A stretch of 64,000 nucleotides of DNA, taken from assembly GCF_001902145.1 (NCBI RefSeq), contig NZ_MRST01000025.1:310001-374000 (forward strand), written 5' to 3'. Of this stretch, positions 1 through 8,254 are shown piece by piece. Numbering within the stretch: position 1 is the first letter of the stretch; every line of letters starts with the position of its first letter. The translations under genes and the position numbers were made by a program. Source of the DNA: Pseudomonas fluorescens (GTDB lineage Bacteria > Pseudomonadota > Gammaproteobacteria > Pseudomonadales > Pseudomonadaceae). The notes under the pieces were generated by a model, which worked only from the letters and a program-made list of their open reading frames with translations, was not told where the DNA came from and did no database searches.

Positions 1-1
1 C

Positions 2-679
2 GCCTACTTCTACGAGATTTTCTGGCGCACGTTCTGGATCAGTGCCCTGGTGACGCTGCTGTGCGTGGTGATCGGCGTGCCGGAGGCCTACATCCTCAGC
101 CGCATGGGCACACCGTGGCGCTCGATCTTTTTGATAGTGATCCTCACGCCGCTGCTGATTTCGGTGGTGGTGCGCGCGTTTGGCTGGAGCCTGCTGCTCG
201 GCGCCGACGGCCTGGTCAACCAGGTGATCCAGGCGCTGGGCGGGCGCCCTATGAAGCTGCTGTATACGCCGTTCGCCGTGATCATCGCATTGGTACACGT
301 GATGCTGCCGTTCATGATCATCCCGGTGTGGACCTCCCTGCAAAAGCTCGACCCGTCGGCGGAACAGGCGGCGTTGTCCCTGGGCGCCAGCCAAGCCACG
401 GTGATGCGCAAGATCGTATTGCCCCAAGTGATGCCCGGTGTGCTGTCCGGCACCCTGATCGTGTTCGGCTTGGCTGCCAGCTCCTTTGCGATCCCCGGCC
501 TGCTGGGTGGGCGGCGCTTGAAGATGGTCGCCACCGTGGTGTACGACCAGTACCTCTCGGAACTCAACTGGCCCATGGGCGCGACCCTCGCGGTGGCGCT
601 GCTGTTGGTCAATCTGCTGATCATGCTGAGCTGGAACCGTATGGTCGAAGGCCGCTACAAAAAGTCCCTGGGGGTTTAA
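2..679 (+). CDS. ABC transporter permease, PotB-type (5' end outside window)
   Basis: Inner-membrane permease of a spermidine/putrescine-type ABC importer. The reading frame is open from base 2, so the start lies upstream and 225 residues are visible. Several hydrophobic segments are present, and the conserved cytoplasmic EAA loop that contacts the ATPase is seen as EQAALSLGA followed by a G and LPQ (about bases 360-430). The stop is 4 bases before the second permease. Together with that permease and the periplasmic binding protein at 4217 it makes a PotBCD-like system. The ATPase is presumably just upstream. The substrate is unknown; the amine-oxidase-like genes inserted in the operon suggest an amine or amino acid derivative. 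Confidence 0.88.
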   Translation, partial: AYFYEIFWRTFWISALVTLLCVVIGVPEAYILSRMGTPWRSIFLIVILTPLLISVVVRAFGWSLLLGADGLVNQVIQALGGRPMKLLYTPFAVIIALVHVMLPFMIIPVWTSLQKLDPSAEQAALSLGASQATVMRKIVLPQVMPGVLSGTLIVFGLAASSFAIPGLLGGRRLKMVATVVYDQYLSELNWPMGATLAVALLLVNLLIMLSWNRMVEGRYKKSLGV

Positions 680-683
680 GCGC

Positions 684-1478
684 ATGTCCAGAAACGGTCC
701 TTTGGCCCTCGGTTTCCATGCAATGGTGGTGCTGTTCATGATGGCGCCGCTGGTGGTGGTGTGCCTGGTGGCATTCACGCCAGAGAACACCTTGAGCCTG
801 CCCACATCGGACTTCTCCCTGCGCTGGTTTCACGCCGTGTTCGAACGCGCCGACTTTATCCAGGCGTTCTACAACAGCCTGATCCTGGCCTTCACCGCCG
901 CCACCCTGGCGACCCTGATTGCGGTGCCGGCGGCCCTGGCGATCAGTCGCTATTCGTTCCCAGGGCGCAATTTCTTCAGCGCGCTGTTCCTGTCGCCCAT
1001 CATCATTCCGCACCTGGTGCTGGGGGTGGCAATGCTGCGCCTGTTTGCGCTGATGGGCGTGAATGGCAGCTTCACCTGGCTGATGCTCGCCCACGTAGTG
1101 ATCATCACCCCCTACGTGTTGCGCCTGGTATTGGCGGCGGCCATCGGCATTGATCGCAGCGCCGAGCAGGCCGCCGAATCCCTCGGCGCCGGGCGCTTTA
1201 CGCTGTTCCGGCGGATCACCCTGCCGATGATTTTGCCCGGTGTGGCCGGTGGGTGGTTGCTGGCGTTCATCAACAGTTTCGATGAAGTGACCCTGTCGAT
1301 TTTCGTCAGCTCGCCCGCCACGCAAACCCTGCCGGTGCGCATGTACGTGTACGCCACCGAGTCCATCGACCCCATGATGGCGGCCGTGTCGGCGCTGGTG
1401 ATCGCACTGACGGCAGCGACCATGATCCTGCTGGACCGGGTCTACGGCCTGGACCGCGTGCTGGTGGGGAAACACTGA
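684..1478 (+). CDS. ABC transporter permease, PotC-type
   Basis: Second inner-membrane permease of the same importer, 264 residues, with about six membrane segments. The EAA loop reads EQAAESLGAGRF with the typical downstream LPMILPG. It starts 4 bases after the first permease and its stop overlaps the next start (ATGA), so all these genes are translated as one operon. Family membership is secure; the transported molecule cannot be read from the sequence. Confidence 0.9.
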   Translation: MSRNGPLALGFHAMVVLFMMAPLVVVCLVAFTPENTLSLPTSDFSLRWFHAVFERADFIQAFYNSLILAFTAATLATLIAVPAALAISRYSFPGRNFFSALFLSPIIIPHLVLGVAMLRLFALMGVNGSFTWLMLAHVVIITPYVLRLVLAAAIGIDRSAEQAAESLGAGRFTLFRRITLPMILPGVAGGWLLAFINSFDEVTLSIFVSSPATQTLPVRMYVYATESIDPMMAAVSALVIALTAATMILLDRVYGLDRVLVGKH

Positions 1479-1768
1479 TGGCTTTGTTCAAGCGCCTGAG
1501 CGAAACCCAGCGCCCTGCCCTGGCCTTCACCCTCGACGGCCAACCCGCCACGGGGTTGCTCGGCGACACCCTGCTGACCGCCATGCTGACCTGTGCCGAG
1601 CACCTGCGCGGCAGCGATTTCAGCGCCGAGCGCCGCGCCGGGTTCTGCCTGATGGGCGCGTGCCAGGATTGTTGGGTACGGCTGGCCGATGGGCGGCGGG
1701 TGCGCGCCTGTTCGACCCTGCTGGAAGACGGCCAGGCGATCAGCCGTGATCCGGGGCGCCAGCCATGA
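1478..1768 (+). CDS. (2Fe-2S)-binding small subunit of an FAD-dependent amine oxidase (HcnA/opine oxidase gamma-like)
   Basis: A 96-residue soluble protein with the plant-ferredoxin-like cysteine pattern C-x5-C-x2-C followed by a fourth Cys (FCLMGACQDC, then VRACS). This is the pattern of the small electron-transfer subunits of HcnABC, opine oxidases and D-hydroxyproline dehydrogenases. Start and stop both overlap the neighbouring genes by 4 bases (ATGA), implying coupled translation and a stoichiometric complex with the two flavoproteins that follow. HCN synthase itself is less likely because the genes sit inside a polyamine-type transporter operon. Confidence 0.85.
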   Translation: MALFKRLSETQRPALAFTLDGQPATGLLGDTLLTAMLTCAEHLRGSDFSAERRAGFCLMGACQDCWVRLADGRRVRACSTLLEDGQAISRDPGRQP

Positions 1769-3108
1769 AGCCGGTGGTGATTGTGGGTGCAGGCCCGGCG
1801 GGGATCAGCGCGGCGCGCACCTTGCTCGACCATGGCATCACACCTTGCCTGGTGGATGAGAGCCCACGCGGTGGCGGGCAGATTTATCGGCGCCAACCCC
1901 AAGGGTTCCAACGCACCGCCCAGCAGATCTACGGGTTTGAAGCGCGCAAGGCCCAAGCCGTGCACCGCACCATGGATGAATTGGCAGCCTTGATCGACTA
2001 TCGGCCCGATACCTTGGTGTGGAATGCCGAGGACGGCCGCCTGGACATGCTCAATAACGGGCGCGCCGACAGCCTCGAATACGCGCAGGTGATAGTCGCC
2101 ACCGGCGCCACCGACCGCATCCTGCCGGTGCCGGGCTGGACATTGCCTGGTGTCTACAGCCTGGGCGCGGCGCAAATCGCCTTGAAGTACCAAGGCTGCG
2201 CGATTGGCGAACGCGTGGTGTTTTGTGGCTCCGGGCCGTTGCTTTATTTAGTCGCTTACCAATACGCAAAGGCCGGTGCCAAGGTGCTGGCGGTGCTCGA
2301 CAGTGCACCGCTGAGCGCCCAATGCCGTGCCTTACCGGCGCTGCTCAGGCAACCGGCGACCCTGGTCAAGGGCATGTATTACCGCGCCTGGCTGACCGCC
2401 CACGGGGTTCCCGTGCATCAGGGCGCAACGCTCAAGCAGATCGACGGCGACCAACGGGTGCGTGGCATTCGCTGGGGCGAACAGACTCTGCCATGCGATG
2501 CGGTGGCCTTCGCCCATGCCCTGCGCAGCGAAACGCAATTGGCCGATCTGCTCGGCTGTGAGTTTGCCTGGAACCGCCTCAACCGCGCCTGGCTACCGCA
2601 ACGCGACAGCGCCGGGCGCAGCAGTGTCGACACGGTGTACCTGGCGGGCGACGGCGCCGGCATCATGGGCGCCGATGCCGCGCACATGGCCGGCGAATGC
2701 GCCGCGCTGGCGTTGCTGGAAGATACCGGCGTCGCGGTCGACCCGCACCGCCGGGCCACACTGGAGCGGCAGCTGGCGCGTATCCAGCGTTTTCGCCAGG
2801 GCCTGGAAACCGCGTTCCCCTTCCCCGAACACTGGGCCGCGCAAGCGCCGGACGAACTGATCCTGTGCCGCTGCGAAGAGGTCAGCGTCGGCGAGGTGCG
2901 CGCTGTGGTGGATGAAGGCCACTGGGAAATCAATCGGGTCAAAGCCCATTGCCGCGTCGGCATGGGCCGTTGCCAAGGGCGGATGTGCGGGTTGGCAGCG
3001 GCGGAAATAGTGGCAGAGCGCAGCGGCCGCGACCTCCCACAGATCGGGCGCTTGCGTGGCCAGGCGCCGATCAAGCCGCTGCCGTTTGGCGTGCAGGTAC
3101 AGTCATGA
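1765..3108 (+). CDS. FAD/NAD(P)-binding oxidoreductase, HcnB/opine oxidase alpha-like subunit
   Basis: 447 residues. The N-terminus has a dinucleotide-binding GAGPAGISAA motif (about residues 8-17), and a second Rossmann motif GSGPLLYL lies near residue 155. The C-terminal quarter carries a BFD-like [2Fe-2S] cysteine set: CRCEE near residue 368, then HCRVGMGRC and MCG. This arrangement is the hallmark of the alpha subunit of HcnB, OoxA and D-hydroxyproline dehydrogenases, which pass electrons from an amine-oxidising flavoprotein to the respiratory chain. Overlaps both neighbours by 4 bases. The substrate is not predictable. Confidence 0.87.
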   Translation: MKPVVIVGAGPAGISAARTLLDHGITPCLVDESPRGGGQIYRRQPQGFQRTAQQIYGFEARKAQAVHRTMDELAALIDYRPDTLVWNAEDGRLDMLNNGRADSLEYAQVIVATGATDRILPVPGWTLPGVYSLGAAQIALKYQGCAIGERVVFCGSGPLLYLVAYQYAKAGAKVLAVLDSAPLSAQCRALPALLRQPATLVKGMYYRAWLTAHGVPVHQGATLKQIDGDQRVRGIRWGEQTLPCDAVAFAHALRSETQLADLLGCEFAWNRLNRAWLPQRDSAGRSSVDTVYLAGDGAGIMGADAAHMAGECAALALLEDTGVAVDPHRRATLERQLARIQRFRQGLETAFPFPEHWAAQAPDELILCRCEEVSVGEVRAVVDEGHWEINRVKAHCRVGMGRCQGRMCGLAAAEIVAERSGRDLPQIGRLRGQAPIKPLPFGVQVQS

Positions 3109-4202
3109 TCGACGTCATCGTTTTGGGCGGCGGCATCGTCGGGGCTTCAGCGGCCTTGATGCTCGCGCAGAAAGGTCAGCGGGTGGCCCTGATAGAACGG
3201 GATTTTTGTGGCTCGCACGCAAGCGGCGTCAATTACGGCGGCGTGCGACGCCAGGGGCGGCCCTTGCATCAGTTACCGCTGTCGCAGCGCGCCCATCAAC
3301 TGTGGGCCGACCTGCCTGGATTGATTGGTATCGACGGTGAATACGTGCGCTCCGGGCATTTGAAGCTGGCGCGCAGCCCTGGGGATTTTGCCGCACTGCA
3401 AGCCTACGCCGAGCAGACCCGTGGTTTTGGCCTGGGCTTGCAGCTGTTGGACCGTACCGAGTTGCGCAGGCGCTTTCCCTGGGTGGGCGACGTGGCAGTG
3501 GGCGCCTCCTTGTGCCCGGATGACGGGCATGCCAACCCGCGCCTGGTGGCCCCGGCCTTTGCCCGTGCCGCCCAGCGCCACGGTGCTGCGGTGTACGAGC
3601 AAGCCGACGTTATCGGCATCGAGCACGACAGCCGGTTGTTCCAGGTGCGCTGCGCCAACGGCCTGCATCTGCAAGCGCCGTGGCTGCTCAACTGCGCTGG
3701 CGCCTGGGCCGGCAAGGTCGCCGCGCAATTGGGCGAGCCGGTGCCGATCACCTCGGCGCACCCGGCGATGCTGGTCACCGAGCCGCTGCCGGGGGTGATG
3801 ACGGTCAGCACCGGCGTCGAGGGCGGCGGCATCTATGCCCGGCAAGTCGCCCGCGGTAATTGCATCCTCGGCGGCGGACGCGGCTTTGCCCTCGGCCCGC
3901 AGCAGGCCAGGCCGGGCCAGGCGGCGGTGCTGGAGATCCTGCGCAATGCCGGCGAGCTCTACCCGTTTCTCCAGGGTGCCCAGGCCATTCGCACCTGGAG
4001 CGGCACCGAAGGTTACCTGCCCGACCACGAACCGGTGATCGGCCCCAGCAGTACCCAACCCGGCCTGCTCCACGGTTTCGGCTTTGCCGGCGCCGGGTTC
4101 CAGCTCGGCCCCGCCGTCGGTGAAGCCTTGGCAGAGATCGTCTGCGACGGCGCCAGCCGCCAACCCATCGAAGCGTTTTCCATCCGTCGTTTCCAAGCCT
4201 GA
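3105..4202 (+). CDS. FAD-dependent amine/D-amino acid oxidase-type subunit (HcnC/DadA-like)
   Basis: 365 residues starting at the ATG that overlaps the preceding stop; a longer open frame upstream lies inside the previous gene and is not credible. The N-terminal FAD motif is VLGGGIVGASAAL (about residues 6-18), followed by the DAO-type glutamate (IERDF). The C-terminal segment GFGFAGAGFQLGPAVG fits the DAO superfamily FAD-binding end. It is the likely substrate-oxidising subunit of the three-protein oxidase encoded from 1478. It lies 14 bases before the binding-protein gene of the same operon. Known relatives oxidise opines, glycine, sarcosine or D-hydroxyproline. Confidence 0.86.
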   Translation: MIDVIVLGGGIVGASAALMLAQKGQRVALIERDFCGSHASGVNYGGVRRQGRPLHQLPLSQRAHQLWADLPGLIGIDGEYVRSGHLKLARSPGDFAALQAYAEQTRGFGLGLQLLDRTELRRRFPWVGDVAVGASLCPDDGHANPRLVAPAFARAAQRHGAAVYEQADVIGIEHDSRLFQVRCANGLHLQAPWLLNCAGAWAGKVAAQLGEPVPITSAHPAMLVTEPLPGVMTVSTGVEGGGIYARQVARGNCILGGGRGFALGPQQARPGQAAVLEILRNAGELYPFLQGAQAIRTWSGTEGYLPDHEPVIGPSSTQPGLLHGFGFAGAGFQLGPAVGEALAEIVCDGASRQPIEAFSIRRFQA

Positions 4203-4216
4203 GAGGAAAAACCCCC

Positions 4217-5248
4217 ATGCAATCACGTCTCGCGTTGTCCTGCTTGTCCCTCGCCTTGCTGACCGGCACGGCCCATGCCGCCCCCACGCTGTACCTGGGC
4301 ATGAACGGCGGCACCATGGAACGGGTGTACGCCGACAAGGTGCTGCCCGCGTTCGAAAAGGCCAATAACGTCAAGGTCGTGATCGTACCCGGTACCTCCT
4401 CGGACATCCTCGCCAAAGTCCAGGCCAACAAGGCCAACCCGCAGATGCATGTAATGTTCCTCGACGACGGCATCATGTACCGCGCCATCTCCATGGGCCT
4501 GTGCGACAAGCTCGCGCCGAGCCCGCCGCTGGAACAGATCCCGGTCAAGGCCCGTATCAAGGATGAAGCCGTGGCCGTGACCCTGGGCGTCACTGGCCTG
4601 GGCTATAACGCCAAGATGTTCAAGGACAACGGCTGGGCCGCGCCCACCTCATGGATGGACCTGGCCGACCCGCGCTTCAAGGACAAAGTGGTGTTCCAGT
4701 CCCTGGCCTCCTCCACCTTCGGCCTGCATGGTTTCCTGATGTTCAACCGCATCCAGGGTGGCGATGAAACCAATGTGGAACCGGGCTTCAAGGCCTGGCC
4801 TACGACCGTGGGGCCCAACGTGCTGGAATATATCGCCAGCTCCGCGAAGATCTCCGAGATGGTGCAGACCGACGAGGCCGCGATTTTCCCCCTGACCCCG
4901 ACCCAGGTCGCCACGCAAAAGCTGCTCGGCATACCGATGGAGTACGCGCAGCCCAAAGAAGGTGCGGTGGTGCTCAACGTCGCCGAATGCGTGATCGCCC
5001 GCAATGACCAGCCGGAACTGGCACAGAAGCTCGCAGCGTTCTTGCTGACCGCCGAGGCCCAGGCGCCGGCGTTGGAAGAAGGTGACCAGATCCCGTCGAA
5101 CCCGACCACCCCCACCACCGACAAAACCCGTGCGCGGGTGGAAGCCATGCAGGGTTATCTGCAAACGGCCATTTCGATTGATTGGGACCAGGTCAACCAG
5201 GCACGGCCAGAGTGGAATGCGCGGTGGAGTCGGTCGATTGAGCGCTGA
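4217..5248 (+). CDS. Extracellular solute-binding protein of the PotD type
   Basis: 343 residues with a clear signal peptide (MQSRLALSCLSLALLTGTAHA, cleavage after AHA). The mature part has the PotD/PotF fold signature, for example NNVKVVIVPGTSSDILAKV and GLGYNAKMF, as in spermidine/putrescine and 2-aminoethylphosphonate binding proteins. It is the last gene of the operon, with a GAGG ribosome site about 8 bases upstream. The stop is only 3 bases from the stop of the convergent nicotinamidase gene, leaving no room for a separate terminator. Confidence 0.88.
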   Translation: MQSRLALSCLSLALLTGTAHAAPTLYLGMNGGTMERVYADKVLPAFEKANNVKVVIVPGTSSDILAKVQANKANPQMHVMFLDDGIMYRAISMGLCDKLAPSPPLEQIPVKARIKDEAVAVTLGVTGLGYNAKMFKDNGWAAPTSWMDLADPRFKDKVVFQSLASSTFGLHGFLMFNRIQGGDETNVEPGFKAWPTTVGPNVLEYIASSAKISEMVQTDEAAIFPLTPTQVATQKLLGIPMEYAQPKEGAVVLNVAECVIARNDQPELAQKLAAFLLTAEAQAPALEEGDQIPSNPTTPTTDKTRARVEAMQGYLQTAISIDWDQVNQARPEWNARWSRSIER

Positions 5249-5251
5249 GGC

Positions 5252-5899
5252 TTAGCCCTGCGCAATCAGGGCCAGTTCTTCGCGGGTGCGACTGATGTAT
5301 GCACCGGCCTTGAGCAATTCGTCGACAGCCTGTACACCGCCCTCCTCGCTGATGCCTCGGCACGCCGGCAAATGCAGGATCACTTGCAAGCCGGCCTTGA
5401 GCAATTGCAGCGCGGTGGTCTTGACGCAGTAGTCCAGGGCCAGGCCGCCGACGATCACGCGGGCCACGCCTTGGGCCTTGAGGTACTCGATGACGCCGGT
5501 GGACAGTTTGTCGTGCAGGTCGTGGTAACAGGCGCCGTAGGGGTGCAGGTCGGGCTCGACACCTTTCCAGATGAAGTAGTCGTAGTCATAGGGCGTGGGT
5601 AGCTCGTCGAGCAAGGTGAAACCCTCGGTACCCGGCACGCAGTGGCTGACCCAGGTCACATCGGCATGGGCCAGGCCGGTGGGTTGCAGCATCTCGCTGT
5701 GCTGCGCGACGACCCAGGGTGCGTGGGGGGTGTGGGCGTCCTTGCTGCCGATGCGGTGGCCGGCGAGACTGGCCATGTAATTGAGTTCAGCACCGATGCC
5801 GTCGCCACCGGCCACCGGCAATTCGTTGGGACACAAAGGCGTGAAGCTCTTCTGGGCGTCGACGTCAAATGAAGCGATGGCGGCTTTCGAAAGGCTCAT
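5252..5899 (-). CDS. pncA: Nicotinamidase/pyrazinamidase-type cysteine hydrolase
   Basis: 215 residues when started at the ATG at 5899, which has a good CCGGAG ribosome site; an in-frame codon 8 residues upstream lacks one. It hydrolyses nicotinamide to nicotinate in NAD salvage. Family residues visible are Asp14 (DVDAQ), Lys112 (IWKG) and the nucleophile Cys158 (GLALDYCVKTT), with likely metal ligands Asp54, His56 and His86. Cytoplasmic, apparently monocistronic. The alternative of a related isochorismatase-like amidase is less likely because the nicotinamidase-type GLALDYCV block is intact. Confidence 0.88.
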   Translation of the reverse strand: MSLSKAAIASFDVDAQKSFTPLCPNELPVAGGDGIGAELNYMASLAGHRIGSKDAHTPHAPWVVAQHSEMLQPTGLAHADVTWVSHCVPGTEGFTLLDELPTPYDYDYFIWKGVEPDLHPYGACYHDLHDKLSTGVIEYLKAQGVARVIVGGLALDYCVKTTALQLLKAGLQVILHLPACRGISEEGGVQAVDELLKAGAYISRTREELALIAQG

Positions 5900-6030
5900 G
5901 ATCGTTCTCCGGAGCTCTGGCAATACGACCGCTCCCGGGCGACCGTAAAAAACGTGAAGTGTGAGGCAGTTTACTGTGGGGTTCGATGCGTTGCTGACTC
6001 ACCCTATTCTCAAGCACGCTGAAGTTCAAA

Positions 6031-6102
6031 GGTAGGAGCTGGCTTGCCTGCGATGACTGGAGTGAATCCACCAACGCTATCGCAGGCAAGCCAGTTCCCA
6101 CA
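6031..6102. repeat. REP-type inverted repeat pair
   Basis: A REPIN-like element with arms AGGAGCTGGCTTGCCTGCGA and TCGCAGGCAAGCCAGTTCCC facing each other across about 30 bases. It lies between the two minus-strand genes pncA and the sorbitol dehydrogenase. It belongs to the CTGGCTTGCCTGCGA variant, different from the GAGCTTGCTCGCGA type that dominates the right half of the window. Confidence 0.8.
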
Positions 6103-6121
6103 GTTGGATCAGCGTCAACCG

Positions 6122-6895
6122 CTAGTTCATCCAATTGCCGCCATCGACATTATAGGTCTGGGCCACCACATAGTCGGCCTCCGTCGACGCCAGGAAGATC
6201 GCCATGCCGGTCAGGTCTTGCGCCGTGCCCATCCGCCCAAACGGCACCTCATCGCCTACGCGCTTTTTCTTTTCGCCAGGCGCCAGCCCTTCATGCCTGG
6301 CGAACAACGCATCCACCCCATCCCAATGCTCGCCGTCCACCACACCAGGGGCGATGGCGTTGACGTTGATGCCTTGCTTGATCAGGTTCAACCCTGCCGA
6401 TTGCGTCAGGCTGATCACCGCCGCCTTGGTCGCGCAATACACCGCCACCAACGGTTCGCCCCGCCGCCCGGCCTGGCTGGCCATGTTGATGATCTTGCCG
6501 CCATGCCCCTGGCTGATCATCTGCCGGGCCGCGGCCTGCAGGGTGAACAGGGTGCCGGCGACGTTGATCGAGAACAGCCGTTCAAAGCTGTCGCGGGTGA
6601 TGTCGACGATGGGGGCCAGGTCGAACAGGGCGGCGTTGTTGATCAGGATATCGAGCTTGCCGGCATGGCCCACCACGGTGGCGATGGCCGTGTCGATGGA
6701 GGCTTGGTCGGTGACGTCCATGGCCACGGCGTAAGCCTGAGGGCCCAGCTCGGCGGCGGTGGCTTGGGCCCGTTGCAGGTTGATGTCGGCGATGGCCACG
6801 GTGGCGCCTTCAGCGATGTAGGCCTGGGCAAACGCACGGCCAATACCCCGCGCCGATCCGGTGATCAGCGCGCTTTTACCTTCGAGTCGTTTCAT
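6122..6895 (-). CDS. polS: Sorbitol (L-iditol/glucitol) 2-dehydrogenase, SDR family
   Basis: 257 residues, classical short-chain dehydrogenase. The cofactor motif is TGSARGIG (12-19), NNAA is at 86-89, and the catalytic residues are Ser140, Tyr153 and Lys157 in YCATK. Long stretches, such as NMASQAGRRGE, NAIAPGVVDGEHWDGVD and TYNVDGGNWM, match what I know of the Rhodobacter SmoS/PolS sorbitol dehydrogenase, so oxidation of D-glucitol to D-fructose (and galactitol to tagatose) is well supported. It is divergent from an AraC-type regulator, with a long inverted repeat between them. The polyol transporter genes usual for this enzyme are not in the window. Confidence 0.88.
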   Translation of the reverse strand: MKRLEGKSALITGSARGIGRAFAQAYIAEGATVAIADINLQRAQATAAELGPQAYAVAMDVTDQASIDTAIATVVGHAGKLDILINNAALFDLAPIVDITRDSFERLFSINVAGTLFTLQAAARQMISQGHGGKIINMASQAGRRGEPLVAVYCATKAAVISLTQSAGLNLIKQGINVNAIAPGVVDGEHWDGVDALFARHEGLAPGEKKKRVGDEVPFGRMGTAQDLTGMAIFLASTEADYVVAQTYNVDGGNWMN

Positions 6896-7024
6896 GGGGG
6901 GTCCTGTAAAGGTTATTGCCGGTAGCCGGTGAGCGTCGCCGAGAACAGCTTGCCGACCTTTGTTGTTGAGCCTCGATTACAGCAGCTTGGCCTGCCGCCT
7001 CACAAACGGCTGGCGAATGCGAGG

Positions 7025-7068
7025 CTGATACTTTTTTAACCTGAGGCACAGGAGCAAAAAAGTATCAG
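7025..7068. promoter_or_regulatory. Perfect 13-bp inverted repeat between polS and the AraC gene
   Basis: CTGATACTTTTTT (7025-7037) and AAAAAAGTATCAG (7056-7068) are perfect reverse complements separated by 18 bases. The repeat lies in the divergent gap, 129 bases before polS and 81 bases before the regulator start. It may be an operator or overlap a promoter. AraC proteins usually bind direct repeats, so its owner is uncertain. Confidence 0.5.
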
Positions 7069-7149
7069 TCTCAGGCGAAACCTGGGCTAGCGCACCGATT
7101 GCCAGTGCGGGTATTTTGGGAAAATTGCACCACCACAAGAGGCAGCACC

Positions 7150-8076
7150 ATGCCCTTCAGCCCCGCCACCCTGTTCGAGCATCGCCCTGCGGAGCTTGAG
7201 GTGATCCTGCCCGAACCGGAACATGGTTTTCGCTGGTTCGAACATGACTATCCCTATGAACTGGCACGCTGGAACCATCACCCTGAATTCGAAATCCACC
7301 TGATCCGCCAAGGCAGCGGCAAGCTGGTGGCGGGCGACTATATCGGTGCGTTCAGCGCCGGGCATGTCGCACTGATCGGCCCTGGCCTGCCCCACGACTG
7401 GATCGGTGACCTGGCCCCCGGGGAATACCTGCACGGTCGCGATGTGGTGCTGCAATTCGACGGCGCCGCCCTCCTCGCTCTGCACACCACCCTGCCTGAG
7501 CTCGGTGACTTACAGTCATTGTTTGCACGGGCGCGACGGGGCATCGAATTTACCGGCGAGACCGCAACGAGCGCGGCACGGCTGATGGAGGCCATCGGCT
7601 GCGCCCAGGGGCTGCAACGCCTGACCCTGTTCCTGCAACTGCTCGACACCCTGAAGAACGCACCGCCTGCACAGGCCAATACCCTGGCCAGCCCGTGCTA
7701 CGCACCGACCCTGGATGCACGCAGCGCCGAACGCATCAACCAGGCGCTTGACTACCTGATGCGGGAGCTGACCGGCGATGTACGCCTATCGGACATTGCC
7801 CGGCAGTTGGACATGAGCGAACCCGGCTTTTCGCGGTTTTTCAAGTGCAACACCGGCCACGGCTTTATCGACCTGATGCGCAAGTTCCGCGTGCAGCGTG
7901 CCTGCCGCTTGCTGTTGCACAGCCAGATGTCAGTGGCGGACATCTGCTTTGAGGTGGGCTACGCCAACCTGTCGAATTTCAATCGCCACTTTCGTATCGA
8001 AATGCACCAGACGCCGAGTGAGTACCGGCGGCAGGCCGCACTGCCGATGTTCAGCCCCATCGTCTCTGCGCGATGA
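7150..8076 (+). CDS. AraC/XylS-family transcriptional regulator (MtlR-like)
   Basis: 308 residues from the ATG at 7150, preceded by AAGAGG; a longer frame starts with an unusual codon at 7099 and lacks a ribosome site. The N-terminal half is a cupin-like sensing domain (HPEFEIHLIRQGSG, then GHVALIGPGLPHDW). The C-terminal ~100 residues carry the double helix-turn-helix (LSDIARQLDMSEPGFSRFFK, later SNFNRHFR). The type resembles the P. fluorescens mannitol activator MtlR. Divergence from polS makes it the probable activator of polyol use. Family certain, inducer inferred. Confidence 0.82.
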   Translation: MPFSPATLFEHRPAELEVILPEPEHGFRWFEHDYPYELARWNHHPEFEIHLIRQGSGKLVAGDYIGAFSAGHVALIGPGLPHDWIGDLAPGEYLHGRDVVLQFDGAALLALHTTLPELGDLQSLFARARRGIEFTGETATSAARLMEAIGCAQGLQRLTLFLQLLDTLKNAPPAQANTLASPCYAPTLDARSAERINQALDYLMRELTGDVRLSDIARQLDMSEPGFSRFFKCNTGHGFIDLMRKFRVQRACRLLLHSQMSVADICFEVGYANLSNFNRHFRIEMHQTPSEYRRQAALPMFSPIVSAR

Positions 8077-8168
8077 CATCAATCCCACGGCTTTCCTGAC
8101 CAAAGCGTCGGCTAATTGCTCTTTTTTCTAAACAGTTCAAGCCATTGCCTCAAGTTGGTACAACCTGT

Positions 8169-8180
8169 GCAAACGTTTGC
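8169..8180. promoter_or_regulatory. LacI/PurR-type operator palindrome upstream of the nucleoside uptake genes
   Basis: GCAAACGTTTGC is a perfect 12-base palindrome with the central CG typical of LacI-family operators, and it closely resembles the PurR box core. It sits 75 bases before the tsx start. No LacI-family gene is adjacent; the only one in the window is at 46221 and has a different palindrome beside it. Confidence 0.5.
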
Positions 8181-8254
8181 GGAACGAACTTGACCGCCAA
8201 GTTCACTCCTCCCCGTCGAATCGGGTTTAAACCGCGTAAGAATAAGGACTTTCA

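Noticed and set aside
1478..4202. Hydrogen cyanide synthase hcnABC
   Set aside because: Same protein family and gene order, but the genes sit inside a polyamine-type ABC transporter operon; an amine/opine oxidase is more likely.
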